A stretch of 64,000 bases of DNA from Enterococcus florum (GCF_004309355.1 NZ_BJCC01000019.1:1-64000), one strand, 5' to 3'. Positions 1 through 7,924 are shown, numbered from the stretch's first letter. The notes: generated from the letters alone by a model not told the origin. Program-made: numbers and translations.

Positions 1-62
1 CAGAAGTGGAAGTGCAGTGATGTATGGAGCGGACTGATACTAATCGATCGAGGACTTAACCA
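1..62 (+). rRNA. 23S ribosomal RNA, 3' end (partial)
   Basis: The window opens inside the last part of 23S rRNA. The conserved 3' segment around ACTGATACTAATCGATCGAG followed by GACTTAACC is visible. The gene extends leftwards out of the window, and the exact 3' end is uncertain by a few bases. A spacer of about 75 bases containing a short hairpin (TTGAGT / ACTCAA, about 103-125) separates it from 5S rRNA. Confidence 0.95.
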
Positions 63-137
63 AAAGAAAGATTCTTGGTGAGATTTGATTTTTTGATCCA
101 GTTTTGAGTGAACGAAGTTTACTCAAGAATAATAAAG

Positions 138-253
138 TGTGGTGGCGATAGCAGGAAGGATACACCTGTTCCCATGCCGAACACAGAAGTTAAGCTTCTT
201 AGCGCCGATTGTAGTGAAGGGTTTCCCTTTGTGAGAGTAGGACGTCGCCACGC
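138..253 (+). rRNA. rrf: 5S ribosomal RNA
   Basis: A complete 5S rRNA of about 116 bases. The terminal helix TGTGGTGGCG pairs with CGTCGCCACG at the other end, and the conserved internal segment CCCATGCCGAACACAGAAGT is present. It is part of the rRNA operon whose 23S end opens the window and lies just before the tRNA-Asn gene. The end points could be off by one or two bases. Confidence 0.93.
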
Positions 254-260
254 AGATCAT

Positions 261-334
261 TCCGGCATAGCTCAGTTGGTAGTAGCGCATGACTGTTAAT
301 CATGATGTCGTAGGTTCGAGTCCTACTGCCGGAG
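261..334 (+). tRNA. tRNA-Asn (GTT)
   Basis: Cloverleaf with acceptor TCCGGCA pairing TGCCGGA, anticodon loop CTGTTAA (anticodon GTT) and discriminator G. The 3' CCA is not encoded. First of twelve tRNA genes after the 5S gene. Confidence 0.95.
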
Positions 335-385
335 TTTCTCAAGAGAGAAAAATAGTAGAGTGTTGGGCTTTTATGCTCCAGACTT

Positions 386-474
386 GGAGAGTTGTCCGAG
401 CGGCCGAAGGAGCATGATTGGAAATCATGTAGGCGGGTAATCCTGTCTCAAGGGTTCGAATCCCTTACTCTCCG
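386..474 (+). tRNA. tRNA-Ser (GGA)
   Basis: Class II tRNA with a long variable arm. The acceptor GGAGAGT pairs ACTCTCC, the anticodon loop is TTGGAAA (anticodon GGA), and the discriminator is G. CCA is not encoded. Confidence 0.95.
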
Positions 475-490
475 TTTCGTTTTCATATCT

Positions 491-562
491 GGCCCGTTGG
501 TCAAGCGGTTAAGACACCGCCCTTTCACGGCGGTAACACGGGTTCGATTCCCGTACGGGTCA
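491..562 (+). tRNA. tRNA-Glu (TTC)
   Basis: Acceptor GGCCCGT pairs ACGGGTC; anticodon stem CCGCC/GGCGG holds loop CTTTCAC (anticodon TTC). Its wobble uridine belongs to the class (Glu, Gln, Lys) modified by MnmH, which is encoded just downstream of this cluster. Confidence 0.95.
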
Positions 563-575
563 TTTAATTAAATAT

Positions 576-648
576 GGAGGTTTAGCTCAGCTGGGAGAGC
601 ATCTGCCTTACAAGCAGAGGGTCAGCGGTTCGATCCCGTTAACCTCCA
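576..648 (+). tRNA. tRNA-Val (TAC)
   Basis: Acceptor GGAGGTT pairs AACCTCC; anticodon loop CTTACAA gives TAC. Discriminator A; CCA is not encoded. Confidence 0.95.
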
Positions 649-651
649 TTT

Positions 652-724
652 GGTTCCGTGGTGTAGGGGTTAACATGCCTGCCTGTCACGCAGGAGATCG
701 CGGGTTCAAATCCCGTCGGGACCG
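652..724 (+). tRNA. tRNA-Asp (GTC)
   Basis: Acceptor GGTTCCG pairs CGGGACC with wobble; anticodon loop CTGTCAC gives GTC. The discriminator G is directly followed by an encoded CCA (725-727), unlike most of this cluster. Confidence 0.95.
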
Positions 725-757
725 CCATTTGATTAAAACTTTAAACTATTATAATAT

Positions 758-830
758 GGCGCGGTAGCTCAGTTGGTAGAGCAACGGATTGAAGCTCCGT
801 GTGTCGGCAGTTCGATTCTGTCCCGCGCCA
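758..830 (+). tRNA. tRNA-Phe (GAA)
   Basis: Acceptor GGCGCGG pairs CCGCGCC; anticodon loop TTGAAGC gives GAA. Discriminator A is followed by an encoded CCA (831-833). The tRNA-Tyr gene begins only two bases later. Confidence 0.95.
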
Positions 831-834
831 CCAT

Positions 835-915
835 GGAGGAGTAGCGAAGTGGCTAAACGCGACGGACTGTAAATCCGTTCCTTAGGGTTCAGTGGTTCGA
901 ATCCACTCTCCTCCA
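835..915 (+). tRNA. tRNA-Tyr (GTA)
   Basis: Class II tRNA with a long variable arm; acceptor GGAGGAG pairs CTCCTCC; anticodon GTA. CCA is not encoded. Confidence 0.95.
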
Positions 916-925
916 TATATTTCAT

Positions 926-996
926 AGGGGCATAGTTTAAAGGTAGAACAGCGGTCTCCAAAACCGTTAGTGTGGGTTCAATTCCTGCTGCCCCTG
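926..996 (+). tRNA. tRNA-Trp (CCA)
   Basis: Acceptor AGGGGCA pairs TGCCCCT; anticodon loop CTCCAAA gives CCA. Discriminator G. Confidence 0.95.
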
Positions 997-1007
997 TTTT
1001 TAATTAT

Positions 1008-1081
1008 GGCGACCGTGGCGAAGTGGTTAACGCACCGGATTGTGGCTCCGGCATTCGTGGGTTCGATTCCCATCGGTCGCC
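1008..1081 (+). tRNA. tRNA-His (GTG)
   Basis: Acceptor GCGACCG pairs CGGTCGC. The extra G at 1008 faces C73 at 1081, as expected for the G-1 identity element of tRNA-His. The anticodon is GTG. Confidence 0.94.
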
Positions 1082-1096
1082 CTTTGTAACTAATAT

Positions 1097-1168
1097 TGGG
1101 GTATAGCCAAGCGGTAAGGCAACGGACTTTGACTCCGTCATGCGTTGGTTCGAATCCAGCTACCCCAG
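1097..1168 (+). tRNA. tRNA-Gln (TTG)
   Basis: Acceptor TGGGGTA pairs TACCCCA; anticodon loop CTTTGAC gives TTG. A second potential MnmH substrate in the cluster. Confidence 0.95.
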
Positions 1169-1238
1169 TTCTTATTGGAATAATATATTCAGAAAGGTTT
1201 CTGAAAGTCTTGTTCTAATGGAAAAACAATAGTATAAT

Positions 1239-1309
<71 letters not shown>

Positions 1310-1330
1310 TAGTACTAAATATTAAAACAT

Positions 1331-1414
1331 GCCGGCGTGGCGGAATTGGCAGACGCGCTGGACTCAAAATCCAGTGCCCGCGAGGGCGTGCCGGTTCGAC
1401 CCCGGCCGCCGGTA
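1331..1414 (+). tRNA. tRNA-Leu (CAA)
   Basis: Class II tRNA. Acceptor GCCGGCG pairs CGCCGGT with a terminal G-U pair; anticodon loop CTCAAAA gives CAA; discriminator A. Last gene of the cluster, directly before its terminator. Confidence 0.94.
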
Positions 1415-1417
1415 TTG

Positions 1418-1468
1418 AATGGTATAGCAACGTTTCCGAAAGGTTCGTTTAGCTATACCATTTTTTTT
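1418..1468 (+). terminator. Terminator of the rRNA/tRNA operon
   Basis: Inverted repeat AATGGTATAGC (1418-1428) / GCTATACCATT (1452-1462), followed by a run of T residues. It begins four bases after tRNA-Leu. Confidence 0.9.
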
Positions 1469-1789
1469 GAATCGTGTATACCAAAAGCATGATATTTTAC
1501 TTTATGTAGCAAAAATGAATTAGCAAAAAAAATAGTAAGATATGAGGATAGAGAAGAGAAATTTTATACCAGACACCAATTTGGCAATCTAGCAAATCAC
1601 AAAGATTTGGAAATTAATTTCAGCGGAAAAATAATTCCTACAGAAAGCAGGAAGATGGACGTTTATCTCTACTCCAGAATGACATTGCTAAAACAATTAT
1701 TAAACGACTGGATAATTTCGAATAAGATTGTCATTTTGGTTGTGGTAAAATAATTAGTACAACATTTTGAATTAGAAAGTGATTATCCA
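1469..1789. other. Intergenic stretch, possible decayed reading frame
   Basis: About 320 bases between the tRNA terminator and mnmH. On the plus strand one frame stays open from about 1488 to a TAA at 1753. It reads like coding sequence (a part is YEDREEKFYTRHQFGNLANH) but has no plausible start codon or ribosome site. I could not assign it to a family; it may be a gene remnant. No clear promoter for mnmH was found. Confidence 0.3.
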
Positions 1790-2830
1790 ATGAAACCAAC
1801 TATTACCTATGAAGAGATATTAAAGATTAAGAGGGATAGACATATCGGCTTTGTCGATGTTCGCAGTCCAGGAGAATATCAGCATTCTACGATACCAGGA
1901 GCACATAATATTCCTATTTTAGATAATCAAGCCCGCGAAACTGTGGGAATTCTTTATGCGGAAAGAAAATTCAATGAGGCCAAACGATTTGCAATTGAAT
2001 GGACTTCAGCAAGGCTTCCTGCCATGTACGATCAATATCAAAAGCTATGTCAAGAATATGATGAGTTAGTTCTTTTTTGCAGTCGAGGTGGAATGCGTTC
2101 GAACACGATTTTTTCCTTGTTAAAAGCAATCGGCATGCCGGTTAGCAGAATGGAAAGTGGGTTTAAAGGGTATCGACGCTATGTTGTTGAACATTTAGAT
2201 GAGCAGTTATCAAAGGTTCATTTTGTTACGCTTTATGGACTTTCCGGCAGTGGTAAAACGGAAATTCTTAAAGAGTTGGCTGATCAGGGACAAAAGGTTC
2301 TTGATATTGAAGCTTGTGCAAATCATCGAGGATCTTTACTTGGTGGCATTGGCCTTTCACAACCTCATTCACAAAAGATGTTTGAAGCTTTGCTTTTTGA
2401 TATCAGCAGAGACTGGCAAACTGGAGACATCATCTTCACTGAAGGAGAGAGTAAAAGAGTGGGGAATGTTATCCTTCCAAAAAAGCTTTTTTCTGCCATT
2501 CAAAAGGATACAAAAATCTTTATTGATGCTTCCTTAGAATATCGAGTCAACCAAATTCACAAAGATTATATTCAAGATAACGACTTGATAGAATTAACGA
2601 AAACTATCGAAGGCTTGAAGCACGTAATCAATCCAGAACGTGTACAAGAATTTCAAAAGCAGCTAGGTGCGAACCAGACGAATGCCGTCATTGAAAAGCT
2701 GCTTACATCTTATTATGATCCTAAATACAGCTATCAAAAGAAAGAATATCAAAAAACTTTTACGAATTTAAATTGCCGCCAGACAGCTGAGAAAATTATT
2801 GATTGGCTAACCTTTGAGAGAAATAGCTAG
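1790..2830 (+). CDS. mnmH: tRNA 2-selenouridine synthase MnmH (SelU/YbbB)
   Basis: Replaces sulfur by selenium at the 2-thiouridine wobble base of tRNA-Lys, -Glu and -Gln, using selenophosphate (family knowledge). The 346 residues match the family layout. An N-terminal rhodanese domain (about 5-135) has its active cysteine near residue 97 in FCSRGGMRS. It is followed by a P-loop domain with GLSGSGKT at about 151-158. The ribosome site before this ATG is weak (GAAAGTG). It lies after a tRNA cluster that holds tRNA-Glu and tRNA-Gln. A working pathway needs SelD, which is not in this window. Confidence 0.9.
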   Translation: MKPTITYEEILKIKRDRHIGFVDVRSPGEYQHSTIPGAHNIPILDNQARETVGILYAERKFNEAKRFAIEWTSARLPAMYDQYQKLCQEYDELVLFCSRGGMRSNTIFSLLKAIGMPVSRMESGFKGYRRYVVEHLDEQLSKVHFVTLYGLSGSGKTEILKELADQGQKVLDIEACANHRGSLLGGIGLSQPHSQKMFEALLFDISRDWQTGDIIFTEGESKRVGNVILPKKLFSAIQKDTKIFIDASLEYRVNQIHKDYIQDNDLIELTKTIEGLKHVINPERVQEFQKQLGANQTNAVIEKLLTSYYDPKYSYQKKEYQKTFTNLNCRQTAEKIIDWLTFERNS

Positions 2831-2950
2831 AAAATAATTACGAGTGTGTACTATGTGGTGATTAATTACGAAATGTATATCCCAGTATTAGAAATAGTAG
2901 CTAGCTTAAGTCATTCAAATCAAATATGCGTTATCTAGCAAATTTTTTTC

Positions 2951-2984
2951 CAAAAACAGCAGCCTGTCAAAAGTCCGACAGGCT
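2951..2984 (-). terminator. Probable terminator on the minus strand
   Basis: Perfect hairpin AGCCTGTC (2961-2968) / GACAGGCT (2977-2984). Read on the minus strand it is followed by GCTGTTTTTGG, so it can end transcripts from the MerR gene and the decayed frame upstream of it. Confidence 0.55.
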
Positions 2985-2996
2985 ACTCTACTTAAT

Positions 2997-3190
2997 TCAA
3001 TTAAAAGCACAAGCTGTTGGATTCCCCAATTTCCAACGATCAGGGTTCTCGAAGAAGCCACTTAGTAACCCCTCTCCTTTTGCATAGGGATAATGCGCTG
3101 CATATCATACCTTGGTACCTGCTAAACGTATTTTTTGTCGGAGCCTATCAACTTCTTGAAGCAAAAGTATCTCAAAATGCGTATACCTTT
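2997..3190 (-). pseudogene. Decayed gene fragment with an in-frame TGA
   Basis: On the minus strand one reading frame runs to a TAA/TGA-bounded end at 2997-2999 and is interrupted only by a TGA at 3105-3107. The 35 codons after that stop read like a genuine C-terminus (part: GEGLLSGFFENPDRWKLGNP). The part before it (LLLQEVDRLRQKIRLAGTKV) also looks coding. The 5' end is unclear and there is no ribosome site. I do not recognise the family. A change of CGA to TGA would explain the stop. Selenocysteine read-through is possible in principle, but I see no supporting structure. Confidence 0.4.
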
Positions 3191-3279
3191 GAAAGATGAG
3201 AATTCTAAAGGTGGTTCTAAGAAAGCGAATATTTTGTGAAAATAGGCTAAGTTTGATGGTTTTTAGTATCTTTTCAGAT

Positions 3280-4086
3280 TTACACAATCTGTTTGACTTG
3301 AATCAACACTTCAAATATTTGATCTTCAGGTTGTTCGGAAGTTGCTTCGTCCTGCCAAAGCAGTTCCCAGATATCTCCATCGATGACCAGATTGTGTTCT
3401 TTTAGGTATTTTTTAAAACGATTGTTGAAGATATTGATATGGTGAATCTCATCTTTGATAAATCCGGAAACATAAAATCCAGCTGGACGGGTGACGATTT
3501 TACTTGAGCGATAGTGAGCCAAACGATCGTCGGGTATTTTTACCAATGCTCGATAGGGAGCGGCATGAAAGTTTTCTTCATTAAATGCTGCACCTTCGAC
3601 TAAAAAACCGATAGGATACCCGCTGAACAGATCCCTGCTCTCCACGGATGAGTAAAATCTTCCATAAACTTGTACGGAATCTATATCGTCAATTGTATCA
3701 ATGATTTCTGAGACGACAAATGATTCCTCTTCTCTGAACGCATACGTAATTGATTCAAGATCGAAGTCCTTCAATCGCTCATATCGGTCAATAAAACTAT
3801 TCAATGAGGCGCGAATTTCTTTTAATTGATCAATTTGCTGATCCACCTTTGCTCGTTGTGCTTGAAACTCTGTTAGAGCATAATCCACGTTCCGATTTTT
3901 CAAAAATTTCTGAATCTCTTCTAGAGGCATCCCAATGTTTTTCAATAATAAAATGACATCTAATTCAAAGTATTGATCGATTCCATAATAACGGTAGTGA
4001 TTCTCACCGATTTTCGCTGGTTTAAAAAGATCGATTTGATCATAATAAATCAATGTGCGGCGACTAATGCCGGCATATTTTGCCAT
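3280..4086 (-). CDS. MerR-family regulator (ChlR-like) of the adjacent ABC exporter
   Basis: The N-terminal MerR helix-turn-helix (EMAKYAGISRRTLIYYD) is followed by a coiled-coil dimerisation helix (about 75-110) and a GyrI-like effector-binding domain of about 150 residues, as in BmrR-type multidrug sensors. It is divergent from the exporter genes, whose promoter carries a MerR-type operator. The order resembles E. faecalis chlR-efrEF. The ATG at 4086 has no ribosome site and cuts into the first DNA-binding helix. The homologous N-terminus (IKKFLSISEMAKY) is encoded upstream up to 4113. There an ATC codon sits 8 bases after AGGAG, so translation probably starts at 4113 on AUC. Confidence 0.85.
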   Translation of the reverse strand: MAKYAGISRRTLIYYDQIDLFKPAKIGENHYRYYGIDQYFELDVILLLKNIGMPLEEIQKFLKNRNVDYALTEFQAQRAKVDQQIDQLKEIRASLNSFIDRYERLKDFDLESITYAFREEESFVVSEIIDTIDDIDSVQVYGRFYSSVESRDLFSGYPIGFLVEGAAFNEENFHAAPYRALVKIPDDRLAHYRSSKIVTRPAGFYVSGFIKDEIHHINIFNNRFKKYLKEHNLVIDGDIWELLWQDEATSEQPEDQIFEVLIQVKQIV

Positions 4087-4131
4087 TTCGCTGATAGATA
4101 AGAATTTCTTGATAAAAGTTGCTCCTTTCGC

Positions 4132-4162
4132 TTGACTGTGACGTTGCGTTACAGTCTATTCT
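4132..4162 (+). promoter_or_regulatory. MerR-type promoter and operator of the ABC exporter
   Basis: -35 TTGACT (4132-4137) and -10 TATTCT (4157-4162) are separated by 19 bases, the over-long spacer typical of MerR-activated promoters. The palindrome GACTGT-ACG/CGT-ACAGTC (4134-4156) fills the spacer. The regulator gene is transcribed in the other direction from the same region. Confidence 0.8.
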
Positions 4163-4187
4163 AACATCTGAGAAGGAGGAAAAGAAG

Positions 4188-5930
4188 ATGAAATTAGTGA
4201 AAGGTTTTTTTATCAATTATAAAAAAATGTTCTTTGGCACCTTCATTTTGATGTTGTTGCAAGCTATTGGAACACTTATGATCCCTTATTTTGTTGCAGA
4301 GATTATTGATGACGGAATTATTACTCAAAACCTGGAGGCTATTTGGAGGAATGGAGGGTATATGTTGCTCATTGCTATTCTGACGGGGATTGTAGCCATA
4401 GCATCAAGTTATTATTCTGCTATTCTAGCCGGCCGTTTCGGCTTTTTTTTGAGAGAGCAATTAGTGAAAAAAACTCAGAGCCTGTCGTTAACTGAAATGG
4501 AAGAATTTGGAACACCGACATTGCTGGCACGTACAACTAGTGATATCACAAATATTCAGCAAATTCTGATGATGGTTTTCCAAATGATCATTCCGGCGCC
4601 GTTGATTTGTTTAGCGTCCATCATTTTAACGGGTATGATTTCATGGCGATTCATCTGGATCCCTATTTTATCGATCCTTTTGTTTTCTTTGGTTTCTTTA
4701 TTCGTTATTAAGAAGAGTATTCCTCTAGCAGAAAAAATGCAGCAAAGAATGGACTTGATGATGAAGGTACTGCGTGAGTTTTATACGGGGGTACGCGTTA
4801 TCCGGGCTTTTGACAAAGCATCGTTTGAAAAGACACGTACAGATGAGACTTTTGTTGATTACTCTCACGTGATGATCCATGTAAATAAACTATTCGCTGT
4901 GTTAAATCCAACTGTAAATCTTGTCATGGGAATCAGTATGACATTTGTACTGGCTTATGGGGGATCGCTCGTACTTCAAGGGGCCGTTCCGATCGGGAGT
5001 TTGACGGCTATCAGTGAATACACTATTTTGAGTTTATGGTTCTTGACGATGGCTGCCATGGTGATCGTCATGATTCCTAAAGGTTTGGCTTCCCTAGAAC
5101 GGATCAATGAAGTTATTGAAACAGAGGAGACTATTTCGGATGGAGAACAGGTTCAATTTCAATCTGCTAAAGGAGAACCAATCGCTGTTTTTGATCATGT
5201 TGAATTTTCTTACAACGGTGCAGAAGAATCTGTCCTATCGGATATTACTTTCGAAATTCCAAGAGGGGTAACAGCCATTGTCGGTGGAACTGGCTCAGGA
5301 AAAAGCACGATTGCTAAGGCTTTGATGCGGTTTGAGGATGCATCCAAGGGGGAGATTCGATTTCTAGGAAAATCGATCAAAGAAGTCACGCAAGATGCTT
5401 TAAGAAGAAGGATCAGCTATGTCCCTCAGAAAGCATTTCTTTTCAGCGGAACAATCGAGGATAATTTCCTTTTCGGGAATCCTGAGGCAACAAAAGAAGA
5501 GATGGAAAAAATTGCCAGCATTGCTCAGGCTGCAGAATTTATCAATGGTTTGGAAAAGAAATACCAAGCACCGGTTGCTCAAAAAGGCAACAATTTTTCT
5601 GGTGGACAAAAACAGCGATTAAGTATTGCACGAGCACTAATCAAACCTGCAGATCTTTATTTTTTCGACGACAGTTTCTCTGCATTGGATTATCAAACAG
5701 ATGCCAAGCTGCGGCAGGCCTTAAAAAATTACTTGACAGATGCAGCGATCGTCATTGTAGCCCAACGACTCTCTACAATAAAGGATGCAGATCAAATCAT
5801 CGTTCTAGAAGAGGGAAAAATAATTGGCAAAGGGAACCATGATGAATTAATGGCTTCTTGTAATGTATACCAGGAATTCGCTAAATCACAAGGAATGGAG
5901 GAGAAGAAACATGAGCACGAAGCAAGCTGA
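4188..5930 (+). CDS. Heterodimeric multidrug ABC exporter, subunit 1 (EfrE-like)
   Basis: A 580-residue half-transporter: six membrane helices (about 15-320) fused to an ATPase domain. The Walker A is GGTGSGKST, the signature FSGGQKQR is canonical, but the Walker B end reads FFDDS. The catalytic glutamate is therefore aspartate, marking this as the subunit with the degenerate ATP site. The start at 4188 is fixed by AAGGAGG at 4173-4179. An ATG-like upstream extension to 4119 would run through the promoter and is rejected. The stop overlaps the next gene by 20 bases. EfrEF and EfrAB are alternatives; the MerR neighbour favours EfrEF. Confidence 0.9.
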   Translation: MKLVKGFFINYKKMFFGTFILMLLQAIGTLMIPYFVAEIIDDGIITQNLEAIWRNGGYMLLIAILTGIVAIASSYYSAILAGRFGFFLREQLVKKTQSLSLTEMEEFGTPTLLARTTSDITNIQQILMMVFQMIIPAPLICLASIILTGMISWRFIWIPILSILLFSLVSLFVIKKSIPLAEKMQQRMDLMMKVLREFYTGVRVIRAFDKASFEKTRTDETFVDYSHVMIHVNKLFAVLNPTVNLVMGISMTFVLAYGGSLVLQGAVPIGSLTAISEYTILSLWFLTMAAMVIVMIPKGLASLERINEVIETEETISDGEQVQFQSAKGEPIAVFDHVEFSYNGAEESVLSDITFEIPRGVTAIVGGTGSGKSTIAKALMRFEDASKGEIRFLGKSIKEVTQDALRRRISYVPQKAFLFSGTIEDNFLFGNPEATKEEMEKIASIAQAAEFINGLEKKYQAPVAQKGNNFSGGQKQRLSIARALIKPADLYFFDDSFSALDYQTDAKLRQALKNYLTDAAIVIVAQRLSTIKDADQIIVLEEGKIIGKGNHDELMASCNVYQEFAKSQGMEEKKHEHEAS

Positions 5931-7716
5931 AGAGCAAATAATGACAGAGAAGCCAAAAGATTTTAAACAAACGGGCTTCCGTCTTTTTCAATTACTACTT
6001 GAACAAAAAAAGCGCTTTATCATCATTGTATTCTCAGCTGTGTGTTTTTCAGCTCTAATGGCTGCAACACCTTTGATTTTAGGATGGGGACTCGATGGGA
6101 TCATACGACTTTTGCAAAATCAACAGCTTTCTATCCACGCATTGCTCTCAGTTTTGGGTCAGCCTGTATTACTTCTGTTAGTTGCTTGGGGAGGGGTGTC
6201 GCTTTTTTCCCTACTTCAAGAGTATACTATGGCAAGTGTGGCAGAAACACTAACCTTGCGTTTAAGAAGAACATTGTCAGAAAAAATGAATCACTTGCCA
6301 ATGCAGTTCTTTGACCAATATAAAACCGGCGATATTTTGACCCGAGCGACTTTAGATTTAGATAAGGTTTCTGAAGTACTGCAAGTCGGGTTGATGCAGC
6401 TGATCTCGGCCCTACTTTCGATCGTTGTCGGGATAGGAGTAATGGTTTATTTGAGTCCTTTCTTGACAATCGGAATTTTGGCCATTTTGCTGATTAGTCT
6501 TTTTTTAACAAACTATCTAGCACAGAAGAATCAAGATTATTTTTCTGAGAATCAAGCAGCATTAGGCGCTGTTGGAGCCAAAGCAGAAGAAAGCTACTCT
6601 GGAAATTTAGTAATCAAAGCCTACAATCGACAGGAAAAAACGATCGGTGAGTTAAATGCGTTGAACGAGGCACAATTTCAAGCTTTTAAAAAAGCTCAGT
6701 TCGTCAGTTTTGCGATCAATCCACTCATTCGGTTGATCAATCAGCTAGGGTTTGTCACCAGTGCGGTGATAGGCGGGATAATGGTAGTGAATGGTCAAAT
6801 GTCGATTGGTCTAGTTCAGGCTTATTTACAATATGTTAATCAAGTGTCTGAACCTATCACTCAGGTTTCCTACGTGATCAACAGTTTGCAAAGCGCGTTT
6901 GCGGCTTTAGAGCGAATTTTCGAGATTCTAGATATGGATGAAGAGGTTGAACCTGCTCTAACAGTAAACATTCCAGAACGGTTGAAAGGGGAAGTAGCCT
7001 TTAAGCACGTTGCGTTTGGGTACAATCCTGAAAAATTATTAATGGAGGATGTTACGTTCAACGTTAAGCCAAAGCAAACGGTAGCGATCGTTGGTCCGAC
7101 TGGGGCCGGTAAAACGACAATGATCAACCTCCTTATGCGTTTTTATGATATAAACAGCGGCCAAATTGAATTGGATGGAAAAAAAATTACCCATTTCTCT
7201 CGTGCGGATATTCGCCGGAAGTTTGGAATGGTGCTGCAAGATACCTGGATGTTTGAAGGAAGTGTTGCTGAGAATATTGCGTATGGAAAACCAGAGGCGA
7301 CACGCCAGGAAATCATTCAAGCAGCCAAGGCCGCTCAATGTCATCATTTCATTCGAACACTCCCAAACGGGTACGATACCATTGTTTCCTCTGAAGATGG
7401 ACAACTTTCACAGGGACAGCAGCAATTGTTGACGATTGCTCGAGCAATCTTGGCAGATCCTCAGATTTTGATTTTGGATGAGGCTACCTCAAGTGTGGAC
7501 ACGCGAACGGAAGAAATGATCCAACAGGCAATGGATCACTTAACGAGTGAACGAACTAGCTTTATTATCGCCCATCGGCTATCGACGATAAAAAATGCGG
7601 ACTTGATTCTCGTCATGAAGGATGGCTCGATCATTGAACAGGGAGATCATACTAGTTTGATGAAGAAGGATGATTTCTATGCCAATCTATACAATAGTCA
7701 ATTTGCTGCTACGTAA
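5911..7716 (+). CDS. Heterodimeric multidrug ABC exporter, subunit 2 (EfrF-like)
   Basis: A 601-residue half-transporter with an N-terminal soluble stretch, six membrane helices (about 35-340) and an ATPase domain. Walker A is GPTGAGKTT and Walker B ILILDEATSS has the catalytic glutamate, while the signature is LSQGQ instead of LSGGQ. Paired with subunit 1 it completes one active ATP site (this Walker motif with the partner's signature) and one degenerate site, the rule for heterodimeric exporters such as BmrCD. The ribosome site GGAGGAG (5898-5904) selects 5911 over upstream in-frame starts. Translation is coupled to subunit 1. Confidence 0.9.
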   Translation: MSTKQAEEQIMTEKPKDFKQTGFRLFQLLLEQKKRFIIIVFSAVCFSALMAATPLILGWGLDGIIRLLQNQQLSIHALLSVLGQPVLLLLVAWGGVSLFSLLQEYTMASVAETLTLRLRRTLSEKMNHLPMQFFDQYKTGDILTRATLDLDKVSEVLQVGLMQLISALLSIVVGIGVMVYLSPFLTIGILAILLISLFLTNYLAQKNQDYFSENQAALGAVGAKAEESYSGNLVIKAYNRQEKTIGELNALNEAQFQAFKKAQFVSFAINPLIRLINQLGFVTSAVIGGIMVVNGQMSIGLVQAYLQYVNQVSEPITQVSYVINSLQSAFAALERIFEILDMDEEVEPALTVNIPERLKGEVAFKHVAFGYNPEKLLMEDVTFNVKPKQTVAIVGPTGAGKTTMINLLMRFYDINSGQIELDGKKITHFSRADIRRKFGMVLQDTWMFEGSVAENIAYGKPEATRQEIIQAAKAAQCHHFIRTLPNGYDTIVSSEDGQLSQGQQQLLTIARAILADPQILILDEATSSVDTRTEEMIQQAMDHLTSERTSFIIAHRLSTIKNADLILVMKDGSIIEQGDHTSLMKKDDFYANLYNSQFAAT

Positions 7717-7756
7717 GAAATCATACTAGTTAAACCTCTCTTTTCATTAGCAATTT

Positions 7757-7814
7757 CTGGTGAAAATGGCTCTGGCTGTTTAAATGAATGAAACAGTTTA
7801 TCCAATTTCACCAG
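7757..7814. repeat. Long imperfect hairpin after the exporter genes
   Basis: CTGGTGAAAATGG (7757-7769) pairs 12 of 13 with CCAATTTCACCAG (7802-7814). An inner stem CTGTTT/AAACAG lies at 7776-7781 and 7791-7796. No T run follows directly, so it may be a processing or weak termination structure between the exporter and ilv units. Confidence 0.45.
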
Positions 7815-7839
7815 ATTATAAAAATATTCTGAAAACTCA

Positions 7840-7868
7840 TTGACTTTTAATTTTATTAGCGGTATAGT
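7840..7868 (+). promoter_or_regulatory. Promoter of the ilv operon
   Basis: TTGACT (7840-7845) and TATAGT (7863-7868) separated by exactly 17 bases, placing the transcript start near 7875. The leader peptide begins about 50 bases further on. Confidence 0.8.
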
Positions 7869-7924
7869 TAATGAAATTAATGAAAAAACAATTAGACATT
7901 TGCTAATGTTAGGAGCCGTTTTTT

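Noticed and set aside
1233-1238. TATAAT directly before tRNA-Cys as a promoter -10
   Set aside because: Transcription would start inside the tRNA gene and no -35 is suitably placed; the cluster reads from the rRNA operon.
3105-3107. TGA as a selenocysteine codon
   Set aside because: No recognisable SECIS hairpin and no family with Sec at this place known to me; kept only as a low-probability alternative.
4119-4187. Longer N-terminus for the first ABC exporter gene
   Set aside because: It would cover the -10 element and operator; AAGGAGG points to 4188.
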